From the NCBI RefSeq assembly GCF_000620505.1, contig NZ_JIBC01000007.1, forward strand, positions 186,001 through 250,000: a stretch of 64,000 bases of DNA. The letters are read 5' to 3'. How positions within the stretch are numbered: position 1 is the first letter of the stretch; every line of letters starts with the position of its first letter. The translations under genes were made by a program, and so were the position numbers. This DNA comes from Sulfitobacter sp. 20_GPM-1509m. GTDB lineage: Bacteria > Pseudomonadota > Alphaproteobacteria > Rhodobacterales > Rhodobacteraceae. The notes beneath the pieces were generated by a model. The model was not told the origin of the DNA. It did not search any database and saw nothing but the letters and a program-made list of their open reading frames with translations. Below are positions 1 to 8,214 of this stretch, in pieces.

Positions 1-134
1 GGGTGCGGGCACGGCAACGGTCCTGTCCAAGGGGGCGCAGCACCCCGTCCGGGGCAGTCTGTGCGCACAGGACAAGCATCTGTCAACCGCAACAGGGACG
101 CGGCGCAGCGGTTATAAATATGGATGATATGAGA

Positions 135-465
135 GGAAAGTGCAGGCTTCTGTTGCCAGGTGCCTGCGAACCCCGCCTTACGCTGCTAGGCGCAAGGACT
201 TAATTTTCGATGTAGGTTACAGCTTACGCTGCAACTGCCATCGGAGCACGATTGTCATTTGCAATTGTACAGTTTTCGCCGATAACGGTGGCAGACAGCC
301 GAGACAAAGCAATACCCCTTTAGACGTTCGTCGATCCTATTTCGTCCCCATGATCCCCAAATGAAGGATGTTTGGTGGAGACGCCGGGTACCGCCCCCGG
401 GTCCGATCCGCTTATTACGAGCGCGTTTATGTCCATAGTCCCGAAGGACAACTTGAATATAGGGC
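135..465 (-). ncRNA. ssrA: tmRNA, circularly permuted (alphaproteobacterial two-piece type)
   Basis: Read on the minus strand, the acceptor piece comes first and ends in CCACCA at 378-373. The coding piece follows and begins GGGGACG at 349-343. GGGGACG pairs over seven positions with the CGTCTCC just before the CCA end, with one G-U pair, which rebuilds the acceptor stem. The tag frame at 262-224 reads GCA to TAA and encodes ANDNRAPMAVAA, a typical alphaproteobacterial proteolysis tag. Inverted repeats after the tag fit the downstream pseudoknots. tmRNA with SmpB rescues stalled ribosomes and tags the nascent peptide. The two outer ends and the processing points are estimates; the tag and CCA end are read directly. 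Confidence 0.93.
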
Positions 466-522
466 GGCATGTTGTGTCTTGCAAGGGGGATGGCAGGAAA
501 TCAACGGGTGATGTGGCGCATT

Positions 523-551
523 AATATGGCGTCTCAGCGTATTGTTTTCAA
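523..551 (-). promoter_or_regulatory. Sigma-70-type promoter of ssrA
   Basis: On the minus strand TTGAAA (551-546) and CATATT (528-523) are separated by 17 bases, close to the -35/-10 consensus and an ideal spacing. Transcription would start near 516, about 50 bases before the tmRNA acceptor piece. No other minus-strand gene lies between this site and ssrA. Confidence 0.6.
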
Positions 552-566
552 ACGTAAATAACAAGA

Positions 567-920
567 TCAGCCAAGGTTGGCAACAATCAGCCACAGCGCC
601 AGCGTTGCTTCGATCCCGCCAAAGACCAGCAGTTTCTTTATGGGTGGTTTGTCCAGAAACAACGACACAACCCGACCCGCAGCAGCCCCCGCATAGGCAA
701 AGCCGACCATCGCATAGGCCAGCGGCGCATCCAGCCAGATCGCGGCCAACCCCGACACGACGAACAACCCACCGACCGAGGCACGCATTTCGCTCAGGCC
801 CATGGTGCTGTTGGTTGGGGCCAGATCCAGCGTGTCGGCAGTATAGCGCGGGGCGATAAAGCCGAACAAGCCAAAGGCCACGGTGACAAGGGCGGCGATC
901 ACGTTGAGAATGTCGATCAT
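567..920 (-). CDS. Small membrane protein, DUF4345-like
   Basis: This 117-residue protein has about four hydrophobic segments and almost no soluble part, so it should be an inner-membrane protein. The start ATG at 920 opens MIDILNVIAALV, the first membrane helix. The pattern fits the DUF4345 family of small four-helix proteins, including the segment GLSEMRASVGGLFVVSG and the GRVVSLFLDKP stretch between helices three and four. The function of that family is not established. It lies downstream of nothing obvious and diverges from the DinB-like gene. A longer open frame running upstream on this strand is out of keeping with the family length and was not used. Confidence 0.75.
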   Translation of the reverse strand: MIDILNVIAALVTVAFGLFGFIAPRYTADTLDLAPTNSTMGLSEMRASVGGLFVVSGLAAIWLDAPLAYAMVGFAYAGAAAGRVVSLFLDKPPIKKLLVFGGIEATLALWLIVANLG

Positions 921-1151
921 ACTGGGAGCTTTCGATCTGAAGTTGGAACATTGCAAAGATGATCTTGTCAGGCAGCAGGGCAAGGGCTGTTTTGCGCTGT
1001 GGACACGAGCGCAAGGCCAGGCGGGCCGCAACGTCGGGTCAAATCGCCATTTGTGCGTTTCTCTTTGTCTTGGGCTGGCATGTCTGGCAATTTCGCGGCA
1101 CGCTGATTCAGGGCGCCAAAAAAGCGCCCGTTCGATCGGAGGAACGTCGGG

Positions 1152-1658
1152 GTGATCGACAAAAACTATGTGACGACGATGGCACGCTATAATGCGTGGC
1201 AGAACAGCCAGTTGACGGCCATCGTGACCAAGATGGACCATGACGCTCTGGTGCAGGATCGCGGTGCGTTCTTCGGCTCGATCCTTGGCACATTGAACCA
1301 TCTGCTGTGGGGTGACCGGATGTGGTTGAGCCGGTTTGGAGCAGATGTCGACGCACCGGCACGCGGCGACACCACCAAGCTCACGCCGACCATTGCCGCC
1401 TGGAGCGCCGAGCGGTTTCAGGTCGATGGCCGGACGACGATCTGGGCCAAGGGCTTGCACAACATTGATCTGGCGGGGGATCTGTCGTGGTACTCCGGTG
1501 GTCACGACAAGACGCTGACGCGGCCCTTGGCGCTGTGCGTTGCGCATTTCTTCAACCACCAGACACACCATCGTGGACAGGTGCACGCGATGCTGACCGC
1601 TGCGGGGCAGGTGGCGCCGGTCAGCGATCTGGTGTTCATGGATGACAACGGAGCGTAA
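1152..1658 (+). CDS. DinB family protein
   Basis: The 168-residue product has the DinB/YfiT four-helix layout: an N-terminal ARYNAWQN segment, a LNHLLWGDRMWLSRF helix carrying the first metal-type histidine, and a C-terminal HFFNHQTHHRGQ helix with the histidine cluster. The family comprises metal-binding proteins, some of them thiol-dependent S-transferases; the substrate here is unknown. The GTG start at 1152 is chosen because GGAGGA ends nine bases upstream and the N-terminus then fits the family. It is transcribed away from the DUF4345-like gene and may share a bidirectional promoter region with it. Confidence 0.85.
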   Translation: MIDKNYVTTMARYNAWQNSQLTAIVTKMDHDALVQDRGAFFGSILGTLNHLLWGDRMWLSRFGADVDAPARGDTTKLTPTIAAWSAERFQVDGRTTIWAKGLHNIDLAGDLSWYSGGHDKTLTRPLALCVAHFFNHQTHHRGQVHAMLTAAGQVAPVSDLVFMDDNGA

Positions 1659-1718
1659 CCAGCAGCCAACGGAACGCATGACAACGCGCATCGTTACACC
1701 GTGAGAGAGCGGGACCGA

Positions 1719-1766
1719 GGGGGGCGACCCCGCGTGCGCCCCGGGAAATTTTTGAAACAGAGAAGG
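1719..1766 (+). repeat. Intergenic repeat element, copy A
   Basis: A GC-rich inverted repeat (GGGGCG near 1720, CGCCCC near 1737) is followed by CCCCGGGAAATTTTTGAAAC and an AGAGAAGG tail. Similar C-rich, T-run, AGAGAA stretches recur at 45018, 53571 (minus strand) and 59504. It sits between the DinB-like gene and acuI, so it may act as a terminator or be a mobile non-coding element. Confidence 0.45.
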
Positions 1767-1795
1767 CAAAGGGCCTTCGGGAAGGACTGAGCAGT

Positions 1796-2779
1796 ATGTT
1801 TGACGCATTGGTTGTGAACAAGGACGAGGACGGCAAGACATCGGCGGCGGTGACACAGCTGGCGCTGGATGATCTGCCGCAGGGCGATGTTGTGGTGAAG
1901 GTCGAATATTCGACCGTAAACTACAAGGATGGCCTTTGCATCGGGCCGGGTGGCGGTCTGGTGCGGAACTATCCGCATGTGCCGGGGATCGACTTTGCCG
2001 GGACCGTCGAAAGCTCGGACGATGACCGCTACAAGGCTGGCGACAAGGTCGTTCTGACCGGCTGGCGCGTGGGCGAGGCGCATTGGGGTGGATACGCGCA
2101 AAAGGCGCGGGTCAAGGCCGATTGGCTGGTTCCGCTGCCCGAAGGGCTGGACACGCGTCAGGCAATGGCCGTGGGCACCGCCGGCTTCACCGCGATGCTG
2201 GCCGTCATGGCGCTGGAAGATCACGGGATCAAGAAAGGCCCCGTTCTGGTCACCGGCGCGGCGGGCGGTGTCGGATCAGTTGCAACGGCCATTCTGGCCA
2301 ACCTTGGCCATCAGGTGGCCGGCGTCACCGGACGCCCCGAAACTGCGGATTACCTGACATCGCTGGGCGCCACGCAGATCGTTGCGCGCGAAGAGATCAA
2401 CGAGACCGTGAAGCGCCCGCTCGAAGGCGAAACATGGGGCGGTTGTGTCGATGCCGTGGGCGGCGCGATGCTGGCGCGTGTGCTGGGCCAGATGGAATAC
2501 GGAGCCAGCGTGGCCGCGGTTGGTCTGGCGGGCGGTGCGGGGCTGCCTGCGACGGTCATCCCCTTCCTCTTGCGCGGTGTGAACCTGCTGGGAATCGATT
2601 CCGTGATGCAGCCCTATGACAACCGTGTACGGGCCTGGAACCGGATCGCTTCGGACCTGCCGATGGACAAGCTGGAGGCGATGGTTCAGCCCGCGACCCT
2701 GTCGGACCTGCCCAAGCTGGGCGCGGATATTCTGAACGGTCAGGTCAAGGGCCGTGTTGTGGTGGATGTGAACGCATGA
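1796..2779 (+). CDS. acuI: Acrylyl-CoA reductase (NADPH), AcuI/YhdH family
   Basis: The 327-residue protein is a zinc-independent medium-chain dehydrogenase/reductase of the YhdH/AcuI type. It has the N-terminal NYKDGL motif, PHVPGIDFAGTV, and a nucleotide-binding VTGAAGGVGS segment at about residues 152-161. In Rhodobacter and Ruegeria AcuI reduces acryloyl-CoA to propionyl-CoA, which is needed for DMSP-derived acrylate and 3-hydroxypropionate metabolism and protects against acryloyl-CoA toxicity. Its stop overlaps the start of the HIT gene by four bases (ATGA), so the two are translationally coupled. Two BCCT transporters follow, some of which carry DMSP in related bacteria; that link is inference. 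Confidence 0.88.
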   Translation: MFDALVVNKDEDGKTSAAVTQLALDDLPQGDVVVKVEYSTVNYKDGLCIGPGGGLVRNYPHVPGIDFAGTVESSDDDRYKAGDKVVLTGWRVGEAHWGGYAQKARVKADWLVPLPEGLDTRQAMAVGTAGFTAMLAVMALEDHGIKKGPVLVTGAAGGVGSVATAILANLGHQVAGVTGRPETADYLTSLGATQIVAREEINETVKRPLEGETWGGCVDAVGGAMLARVLGQMEYGASVAAVGLAGGAGLPATVIPFLLRGVNLLGIDSVMQPYDNRVRAWNRIASDLPMDKLEAMVQPATLSDLPKLGADILNGQVKGRVVVDVNA

Positions 2780-3189
2780 GCTATGACGACCAGAACATCT
2801 TTGCCAAGATCCTGCGCGGCGAGATTCCCAACGTCACCGTTTACGAGGACGCCGAAACCCTGTGTTTCATGGACATCATGCCGCGCGCCGACGGGCATTG
2901 TCTGGTGATCCCGAAAACGCCCTGTCGCAACATGCTGGACGCCAGCCCCGAACAACTGGCGGCCTGCATGAAGACGGTGAACAAGGTGGCGAACGCAGCG
3001 ATGACCGCGTTCAACGCCGACGGCATCACCCTGCAACAGTTCAACGAGGCCGCAGGCGGGCAGGAGGTGTTCCACCTGCATTTCCACATCCTGCCCCGGC
3101 ACGAGGGCGTGGCGACGCGTCCGCCTGGAAAAATGGGCGATATGGATGCGATCAAATCCCACGCAGAAGCGATCAAAGCCGCGTTGTAA
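2776..3189 (+). CDS. HIT family (histidine triad) nucleotide-binding protein
   Basis: The 137-residue protein carries the histidine triad HLHFHILP near residues 98-105, plus NIFAKILRGEIP at the start and GHCLVIPK in the middle, as in Hint/HinT phosphoramidases. These enzymes hydrolyse nucleoside phosphoramidates or acyl-adenylates. The exact substrate cannot be read from sequence. The gene overlaps acuI by four bases, and this coupling could mean clearance of an adenylate by-product, but that is speculation. A long inverted repeat follows the stop codon. Confidence 0.9.
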   Translation: MSYDDQNIFAKILRGEIPNVTVYEDAETLCFMDIMPRADGHCLVIPKTPCRNMLDASPEQLAACMKTVNKVANAAMTAFNADGITLQQFNEAAGGQEVFHLHFHILPRHEGVATRPPGKMGDMDAIKSHAEAIKAAL

Positions 3190-3205
3190 TTGACCTTTCC
3201 TTCCA

Positions 3206-3274
3206 CCTCATCCCCGCATTTCAAATGTCAACTGCCACTTTTCTAGGCGAAAGGTTGCCACTTCGGGGATGAGG
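3206..3274. repeat. Long inverted repeat downstream of the HIT gene
   Basis: CCTCATCCCCG (3206-3216) and CGGGGATGAGG (3264-3274) form a perfect 11-bp inverted repeat with a 47-base loop. Inside lie a small palindrome CATTTCAAATG (3217-3227) and two copies of TGCCACTT. No T-run follows, so it is not a classical terminator. It may be a structured RNA or a repeat-type element. Confidence 0.6.
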
Positions 3275-3362
3275 CCTATGCTTGTGACTGCGACCTAATT
3301 GCAGAAACGGGCGCGTTCCGGTTTTGACCTGCGCGACCCGTCACACTTGGAAGGGACAGTCC

Positions 3363-5003
3363 ATGTCAGATACCGACACCCACGGTATACCGTCACCAGA
3401 TGGTATAGCCGATGTCATCGAGACCGATTACGAGATCGGTCAGGACAACTTTGAAACGAAAATCGGACCCTTCGGTCTGGACATCCACAACCCTGTTTTC
3501 GTCATCTCGGGCGCGGCCATCGTGGTTTTCGTGCTGTATACGCTTTTGTTGCCTGAACAGGCCTCTGCCGCGTTCAAGGCGATGTTCAATTTTACCACCA
3601 CCAACTTTGACTGGTTTCTGATTGGTTCTGCCGACATCGTGGTGATCTTTGCGCTGTTGCTGATCGTGACGCCTTATGGCTCGGTCCGGCTGGGCGGGGA
3701 CGAGGCGACGCCGGATTACACCTACATGGGCTGGTTCGCGATGCTGTTCGCTGCCGGCATGGGCATCGGGTTGATGTTCTACGGCGTGTCCGAGCCGTTG
3801 ACGCATTTCTCGACCGCGTTCGGCGGCACTGCAATGGAAGATGGGCTTCGCACCGACTGGGCGCCGCTGGGAGCCGCCACTGGGGACGAGCCGGGGTCGG
3901 TCCGGTTGGGCATGGCAGCCACGATCTACCACTGGGCGCTGCACCCTTGGGCGATCTATGCGACTGTCGCTTTGGCACTGGCGCTTTTCACCTATAACAA
4001 AGGTCTGCCGCTGACGATCCGTTCGGCGTTCTATCCGATTCTGGGCGATCGTGTCTGGGGTTGGCCGGGCCACATCATCGACATCATCGCAGTGTTTGCG
4101 ACGCTGTTCGGTCTGGCGACATCGCTGGGCTTTGGCGCGACGCAGGCCAACGCAGGTCTGAACGAGCTCTTCGGTGTGCCCATCGGCAACACCACCGAGG
4201 TCATCCTGATCTCGATAATCACCGCCGTGGCCTTGGTGTCGGTTCTGCGTGGCCTTGATGGCGGCGTGAAGGTGCTGAGCGAGATCAACATGGGCCTTGC
4301 CGGTTTGCTGGCGCTGTTCACGCTGATCATCGGGCCGACCACCTTCCTGATCACCTTTTTCTGGGACAGCCTGAAGGCCTATGTCGAATATCTGCCTGCA
4401 CTGTCCAATCCCTTTGGCCGCGAGGATGTGAACTATTCCCAAGGCTGGACGGCATTCTACTGGGCGTGGTGGATCAGCTGGTCACCTTTCGTGGGCATGT
4501 TCATCGCCCGAGTCAGCCGTGGCCGCACGGTGCGTGAATTCGTTGTTTGCGTGCTGCTGATCCCTTCGATGGTCTGCGTGTTGTGGATGTCGATCTTTGG
4601 CGGCACCGCGATCCACCAGGTCCTGTACGACGGGTACACCGGCGCGCAGGACGCGGATCTGCCGTTGCAGTTGTTCCGTATGCTGGACCAGTTGCCGCTT
4701 GCTTCGATCACATCGTTCATCGGCATCATTCTGGTGGTGGTGTTCTTTGTCACCTCCTCGGATTCCGGCAGCCTGGTGATCGACACGATCACCGCCGGCG
4801 GCAAGGTCGACGCTCCGGTGCCACAGCGGGTGTTCTGGTGCATCTTCGAAGGGGCCGTCGCGATTGCGCTGTTGCTGGGCGGTGGCCTTGCGGCGTTGCA
4901 ATCCATGGTGATCTCGACGGGGCTGTTGTTCACGGTCGTGCTGCTGGTGATGTGCTGGTGCATCTTCCGTGGACTGCAAAGCGAACGAGCGAATATGCGC
5001 TGA
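3363..5003 (+). CDS. BCCT family transporter (first of a tandem pair)
   Basis: The 546-residue protein has about twelve hydrophobic segments and the BCCT hallmarks: the glycine-rich GMGIGLMFYGVSEPL stretch and the signature WTAFYWAWWISWSPFVGMF, followed by ARVSRGRTVREF. SSDSGSLVIDTITAGG follows near residue 470. BCCT carriers take up trimethylammonium-type solutes (glycine betaine, choline, carnitine) or DMSP, driven by sodium or protons. The start at 3363 is chosen over an upstream in-frame ATG at 3324 because GGAAGGG lies at the right distance and the N-terminus becomes the usual short cytoplasmic tail. Substrate is unknown; no betaine-synthesis genes are adjacent. Confidence 0.92.
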   Translation: MSDTDTHGIPSPDGIADVIETDYEIGQDNFETKIGPFGLDIHNPVFVISGAAIVVFVLYTLLLPEQASAAFKAMFNFTTTNFDWFLIGSADIVVIFALLLIVTPYGSVRLGGDEATPDYTYMGWFAMLFAAGMGIGLMFYGVSEPLTHFSTAFGGTAMEDGLRTDWAPLGAATGDEPGSVRLGMAATIYHWALHPWAIYATVALALALFTYNKGLPLTIRSAFYPILGDRVWGWPGHIIDIIAVFATLFGLATSLGFGATQANAGLNELFGVPIGNTTEVILISIITAVALVSVLRGLDGGVKVLSEINMGLAGLLALFTLIIGPTTFLITFFWDSLKAYVEYLPALSNPFGREDVNYSQGWTAFYWAWWISWSPFVGMFIARVSRGRTVREFVVCVLLIPSMVCVLWMSIFGGTAIHQVLYDGYTGAQDADLPLQLFRMLDQLPLASITSFIGIILVVVFFVTSSDSGSLVIDTITAGGKVDAPVPQRVFWCIFEGAVAIALLLGGGLAALQSMVISTGLLFTVVLLVMCWCIFRGLQSERANMR

Positions 5004-5027
5004 TCCGACAGTCAGCTTGAGAAAAAC

Positions 5028-5062
5028 AAAACGGCGGGTTTTCAACCTGCCGTTTTTTGTTT
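5028..5062 (+). terminator. Rho-independent terminator after the first BCCT gene
   Basis: AAACGGCGGGTT and AACCTGCCGTTT pair around a TTC loop, with one G-U pair, followed by a run of Ts from 5053. It separates the two BCCT genes transcriptionally. Confidence 0.85.
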
Positions 5063-5153
5063 TGTGGGTGTCGCTATCGACGCCTGTATTTTCGAACCTG
5101 CCCCGTAGCGTTGGCCGCATTAACAAAAACAAACAAAATCAGGGACAGAAAAA

Positions 5154-6815
5154 ATGGCACTAAAACCACCCCTCACGAAACTGCCGATCAAAACGGCCGC
5201 CAGCGGGTTCTACCGCGGCTTCAGCATGGACGTCACGATCACTGCCAAGATCATCATCGGCCTTCTGGTGATCTGGGCCGTGGCCTTTCCCGATCAGGCC
5301 GCATCGGTTCTGAATGGCCTGAACGGCTTTATCCTGACAAACTTTGCCACGTGGTACGTCTATGTGATGGCGGCCTTTGTTATCGTTTGTATCGTGCTTG
5401 CCGTCTGGCCAAGCGCGGGCAGGTTGAAACTGGGTCTTGATACGGACGAGCCTGAATTCGGCTACTTCTCGTGGTTCTCGATGATGTTCGGTGCGGGCAT
5501 CGGTGTCGGGATGCTGACATGGGCTGTCGCCGAGCCGATCTATCACTTTGGCAACAACCCCGACGTGATGCAGGGCTTTGCCACGGCCAAGGGCGAGGAC
5601 AACATCCTGAACGCCTATAAATGGTCCTACCTGCACTGGGGTTTTTCGGCGTGGTCGTCCTATGCGATTGCCGGTCTGGGGCTGGGGTACTTTGCCTATC
5701 GTCGCGGCCTGCCGCTGACGATCCGGTCGTCGCTGTCGCCGCTCTTTGGCGCGCGGCTGTCGGGCAATGTCGGTCACCTGGTTGATATCGTTGCGGTGGT
5801 CGCGACCATTCTTGGTGTGGCGCAGACACTGGGCTTTGGCGTGAACCAGTTCGTTGACGGCATGGCGCGTATCGGTGTCGGTGACTGGTTGATGAACGCA
5901 GAAGGCAAGCCGTCGTCGGCGGGCATCGTCTTTGCGATCGTGATCATCATGGGCGCATCGACCCTGTCGGCGCTGTCCGGTGTGGGCAAGGGCATCAAAT
6001 GGCTGTCGAACATCAACATGGCCCTGTCGATCTTCCTCCTGGGCTTCCTGATCCTTTTCGGCTCGACCTTCTTCGGCTTCCGCGCATTGTTCGTGGGCAT
6101 GTGGGAATATGTCATCGCACTGCCCGGCATGATCTTTACAATCTACAGCGGCGAAAACCCTGTTGATCAGGAGCTGGCTGGCTGGCAGGGGTCGTGGACC
6201 GTGTTCTATTGGGCTTGGTGGGTGGCCTTTGCACCCTTCGTGGGCCTGTTCCTTGCACGGATTTCCAAAGGGCGCACGATCCGCGAATTCGTACTGGGCG
6301 CGGTGATTGCCCCTTCGATCATGTGCTTTATCTGGTTCGCATGGGCCGGTGGCACCGCGATTGATCTGGAACTGTCCGGTCAGGCCGCGGGCAAGATCTT
6401 TGGCGCTACGGACGGCGGCAAGATCTTTGCGATGACCGACATCCTGTTGGGCGAGGGCGTTCTGAGCTGGCTGATGGCAGTTGTGATCGTCGTTTTGCTG
6501 ATGACCTATCTGGTCACTTCGGCGGACTCGGCTGTGCTGATCGTCAATACGATCAATGCCGCTGGCGATGAGGGCCCGAAGGCACGCCCGCACATCATCT
6601 TTTGGGGTGTCGCATTGGGTGCCGTGGTGGCGGCGCTGCTGTTGATCGGCGGGATCGGTGCGATCCAGACGGCGATGGTGATCGGTGCCTTGCCCTTCAG
6701 CGTGGTGATGGTGCTGATGGCCGTTGCTTTGATCAAGGCGATCTATCTGGACGGCAAACGCGAGGCGGCTGGCATCTCCACGACCGCGCCGGCCGACACC
6801 ACACCTGCCGAGTGA
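5154..6815 (+). CDS. BCCT family transporter (second of a tandem pair)
   Basis: This 553-residue membrane protein shares the BCCT core with its upstream neighbour: GAGIGVGMLTWAVAEPIYHF, then WTVFYWAWWVAFAPFVGLF and ARISKGRTIREF, and TSADSAVLIVNTINAAG near the C-terminus. The glycine-rich segment differs (GVGMLTWAVAEP against GIGLMFYGVSEP), so the two carriers probably differ in substrate or coupling ion rather than being a recent duplication. The ATG at 5154 follows AGGGACAG at good spacing. Its own terminator follows, so each copy looks like a separate unit. Confidence 0.92.
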   Translation: MALKPPLTKLPIKTAASGFYRGFSMDVTITAKIIIGLLVIWAVAFPDQAASVLNGLNGFILTNFATWYVYVMAAFVIVCIVLAVWPSAGRLKLGLDTDEPEFGYFSWFSMMFGAGIGVGMLTWAVAEPIYHFGNNPDVMQGFATAKGEDNILNAYKWSYLHWGFSAWSSYAIAGLGLGYFAYRRGLPLTIRSSLSPLFGARLSGNVGHLVDIVAVVATILGVAQTLGFGVNQFVDGMARIGVGDWLMNAEGKPSSAGIVFAIVIIMGASTLSALSGVGKGIKWLSNINMALSIFLLGFLILFGSTFFGFRALFVGMWEYVIALPGMIFTIYSGENPVDQELAGWQGSWTVFYWAWWVAFAPFVGLFLARISKGRTIREFVLGAVIAPSIMCFIWFAWAGGTAIDLELSGQAAGKIFGATDGGKIFAMTDILLGEGVLSWLMAVVIVVLLMTYLVTSADSAVLIVNTINAAGDEGPKARPHIIFWGVALGAVVAALLLIGGIGAIQTAMVIGALPFSVVMVLMAVALIKAIYLDGKREAAGISTTAPADTTPAE

Positions 6816-6835
6816 TTGGATCACAGCAATGTATG

Positions 6836-6867
6836 AAGGGGCCGCTCCGGTTGGGGCGGCCCTTTTT
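6836..6867 (+). terminator. Rho-independent terminator after the second BCCT gene
   Basis: AAGGGGCCGCTCC pairs with GGGGCGGCCCTT across a short loop, with two wobble pairs, and is followed by TTTTT at about 6863. Confidence 0.85.
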
Positions 6868-6949
6868 CGTGTCATGGTGAACCCTGCCGCCGCAACGTCC
6901 GCTTTATTCCCGTCTTGACCTTTGTCCGGGACAAAACCAACCTGCGCCC

Positions 6950-8152
6950 ATGACAATAGACATCGACTGGGTCCGCGCCCAATTCCCCGCCTTTTCACAA
7001 CCGTCCCTCAAGGGGCAGGCCTTTTTCGAAAACGCCGGTGGCAGCTATACCTGCCAGCCCGTGATCGACCGGCTGACGCGGTTCTATACCGAACGCAAGG
7101 TTCAGCCCTATGGCACCTTCGAGGCCAGCCGTCTGGGCGGTGAAGAGATGGACGAGGCGCGCCGCCGCATGGCCGCGATCCTGGGCGTCGAGACCGACGA
7201 GCTGAGCTTTGGGCCGTCAACCACGCAGAACACCTATGTTCTGGCGCAGGCCTTTGGCCAGATGATGAAACCGGGCGAGGCGATCATCGTGACCAATCAG
7301 GACCACGAAGCCAACAGCGGCCCGTGGCGCCGTCTGGCCGAGCGTGGTGTCGAGGTGCGCGAATGGCAGATCAATCCCGAGACCGGCAAGCTTGAGATCG
7401 AAAAACTCGAGGCGCTGCTGGACGAGCGCGTGCGGCTGGTCTGTTTCCCCCATTGTTCGAACGTCGTGGGCGAGATCAATCCGGTGGTCGAAATCACCGC
7501 CATAGCCCACGCGGCGGGCGCCTTTGTCTGCGTCGATGGCGTGTCTTACGCACCGCACGGATTTGCCGATGTGGGCCATATGGGACCGGACATCTACCTG
7601 TTCTCGGCCTATAAAACCTACGGGCCGCATCAGGGGCTGATGGTGATCCGCCGCGCCTTGGGCGCGCTGTTGCCCAACCAGGGGCATTATTTCAACGGCG
7701 ACACCCTCTATAAACGTTTCACGCCTGCAGGACCGGACCATGCGCAAGTGGCCGCTTGTGCGGGCATGGCCGATTATGTCGATGCCTTTGCTGCACATCA
7801 CGACACTGACACGCGCGGCGTACACGACGTGATGCGCGACCATGAAACGCAATTGCTGCAACATATGCTGGATGCATTGCGCGGTCGCAACGACCTGCGC
7901 ATCCTTGGCCCCACTGAGGCTGCCAGACGTGCGCCCACCGTGGCGCTGGACCTTGGGCGTGGGGCGAAGCCCGTTGCGCAGGAACTGGCAAAACATGGCA
8001 TCATGACAGCAGGCGACGATTTTTACGCCGTGCGTGCGCTGGAGGCGATGGGGGTCGACCCGGCCAAGGGCGTTCTGCGGCTGTCGTTCACCCATTACAC
8101 CACACGCGCCGAGATTGATCAGGCGCTGAGCGCGCTGGATGCGGTGCTGTAA
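6950..8152 (+). CDS. Class V aminotransferase-fold protein (cysteine desulfurase-like)
   Basis: The 400-residue protein has the fold-type I PLP layout of class V aminotransferases. The N-terminal FFENAGGSYTCQPVID segment is followed by TTQNTYVLAQAFG, NQDHEANSGPWRRL, the aspartate in CVDGVSYAPHG, and the Schiff-base lysine K222 in FSAYKTYGPHQG. It resembles the cysteine desulfurase-like subgroup, but no Fe-S assembly genes are nearby and no active-site cysteine loop of the IscS/SufS kind is evident, so desulfurase activity should not be assumed. It may act on another amino acid or amine. The gene stands alone between a terminator and the photolyase gene. Confidence 0.85.
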   Translation: MTIDIDWVRAQFPAFSQPSLKGQAFFENAGGSYTCQPVIDRLTRFYTERKVQPYGTFEASRLGGEEMDEARRRMAAILGVETDELSFGPSTTQNTYVLAQAFGQMMKPGEAIIVTNQDHEANSGPWRRLAERGVEVREWQINPETGKLEIEKLEALLDERVRLVCFPHCSNVVGEINPVVEITAIAHAAGAFVCVDGVSYAPHGFADVGHMGPDIYLFSAYKTYGPHQGLMVIRRALGALLPNQGHYFNGDTLYKRFTPAGPDHAQVAACAGMADYVDAFAAHHDTDTRGVHDVMRDHETQLLQHMLDALRGRNDLRILGPTEAARRAPTVALDLGRGAKPVAQELAKHGIMTAGDDFYAVRALEAMGVDPAKGVLRLSFTHYTTRAEIDQALSALDAVL

Positions 8153-8214
8153 TCGCTTGACCCCGACCGGAACGGGCTAGTTTGCCTTGAAACGAGCAAC
8201 GGGGGACATTGCGC

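Noticed and set aside
1-134. A coding frame at the left edge
   Set aside because: No ribosome binding site or family match; the bases contain only GC-rich palindromes such as CTGTGCGCACAG just beyond the tmRNA end.
3393-4442. A 349-codon minus-strand frame opposite the first BCCT gene
   Set aside because: Low-complexity shadow sequence with no start site; the plus strand has BCCT signatures.
5160-6998. A 612-codon minus-strand frame opposite the second BCCT gene
   Set aside because: Its composition is arginine/histidine-rich shadow sequence, there is no family match, and the plus strand encodes an obvious transporter.
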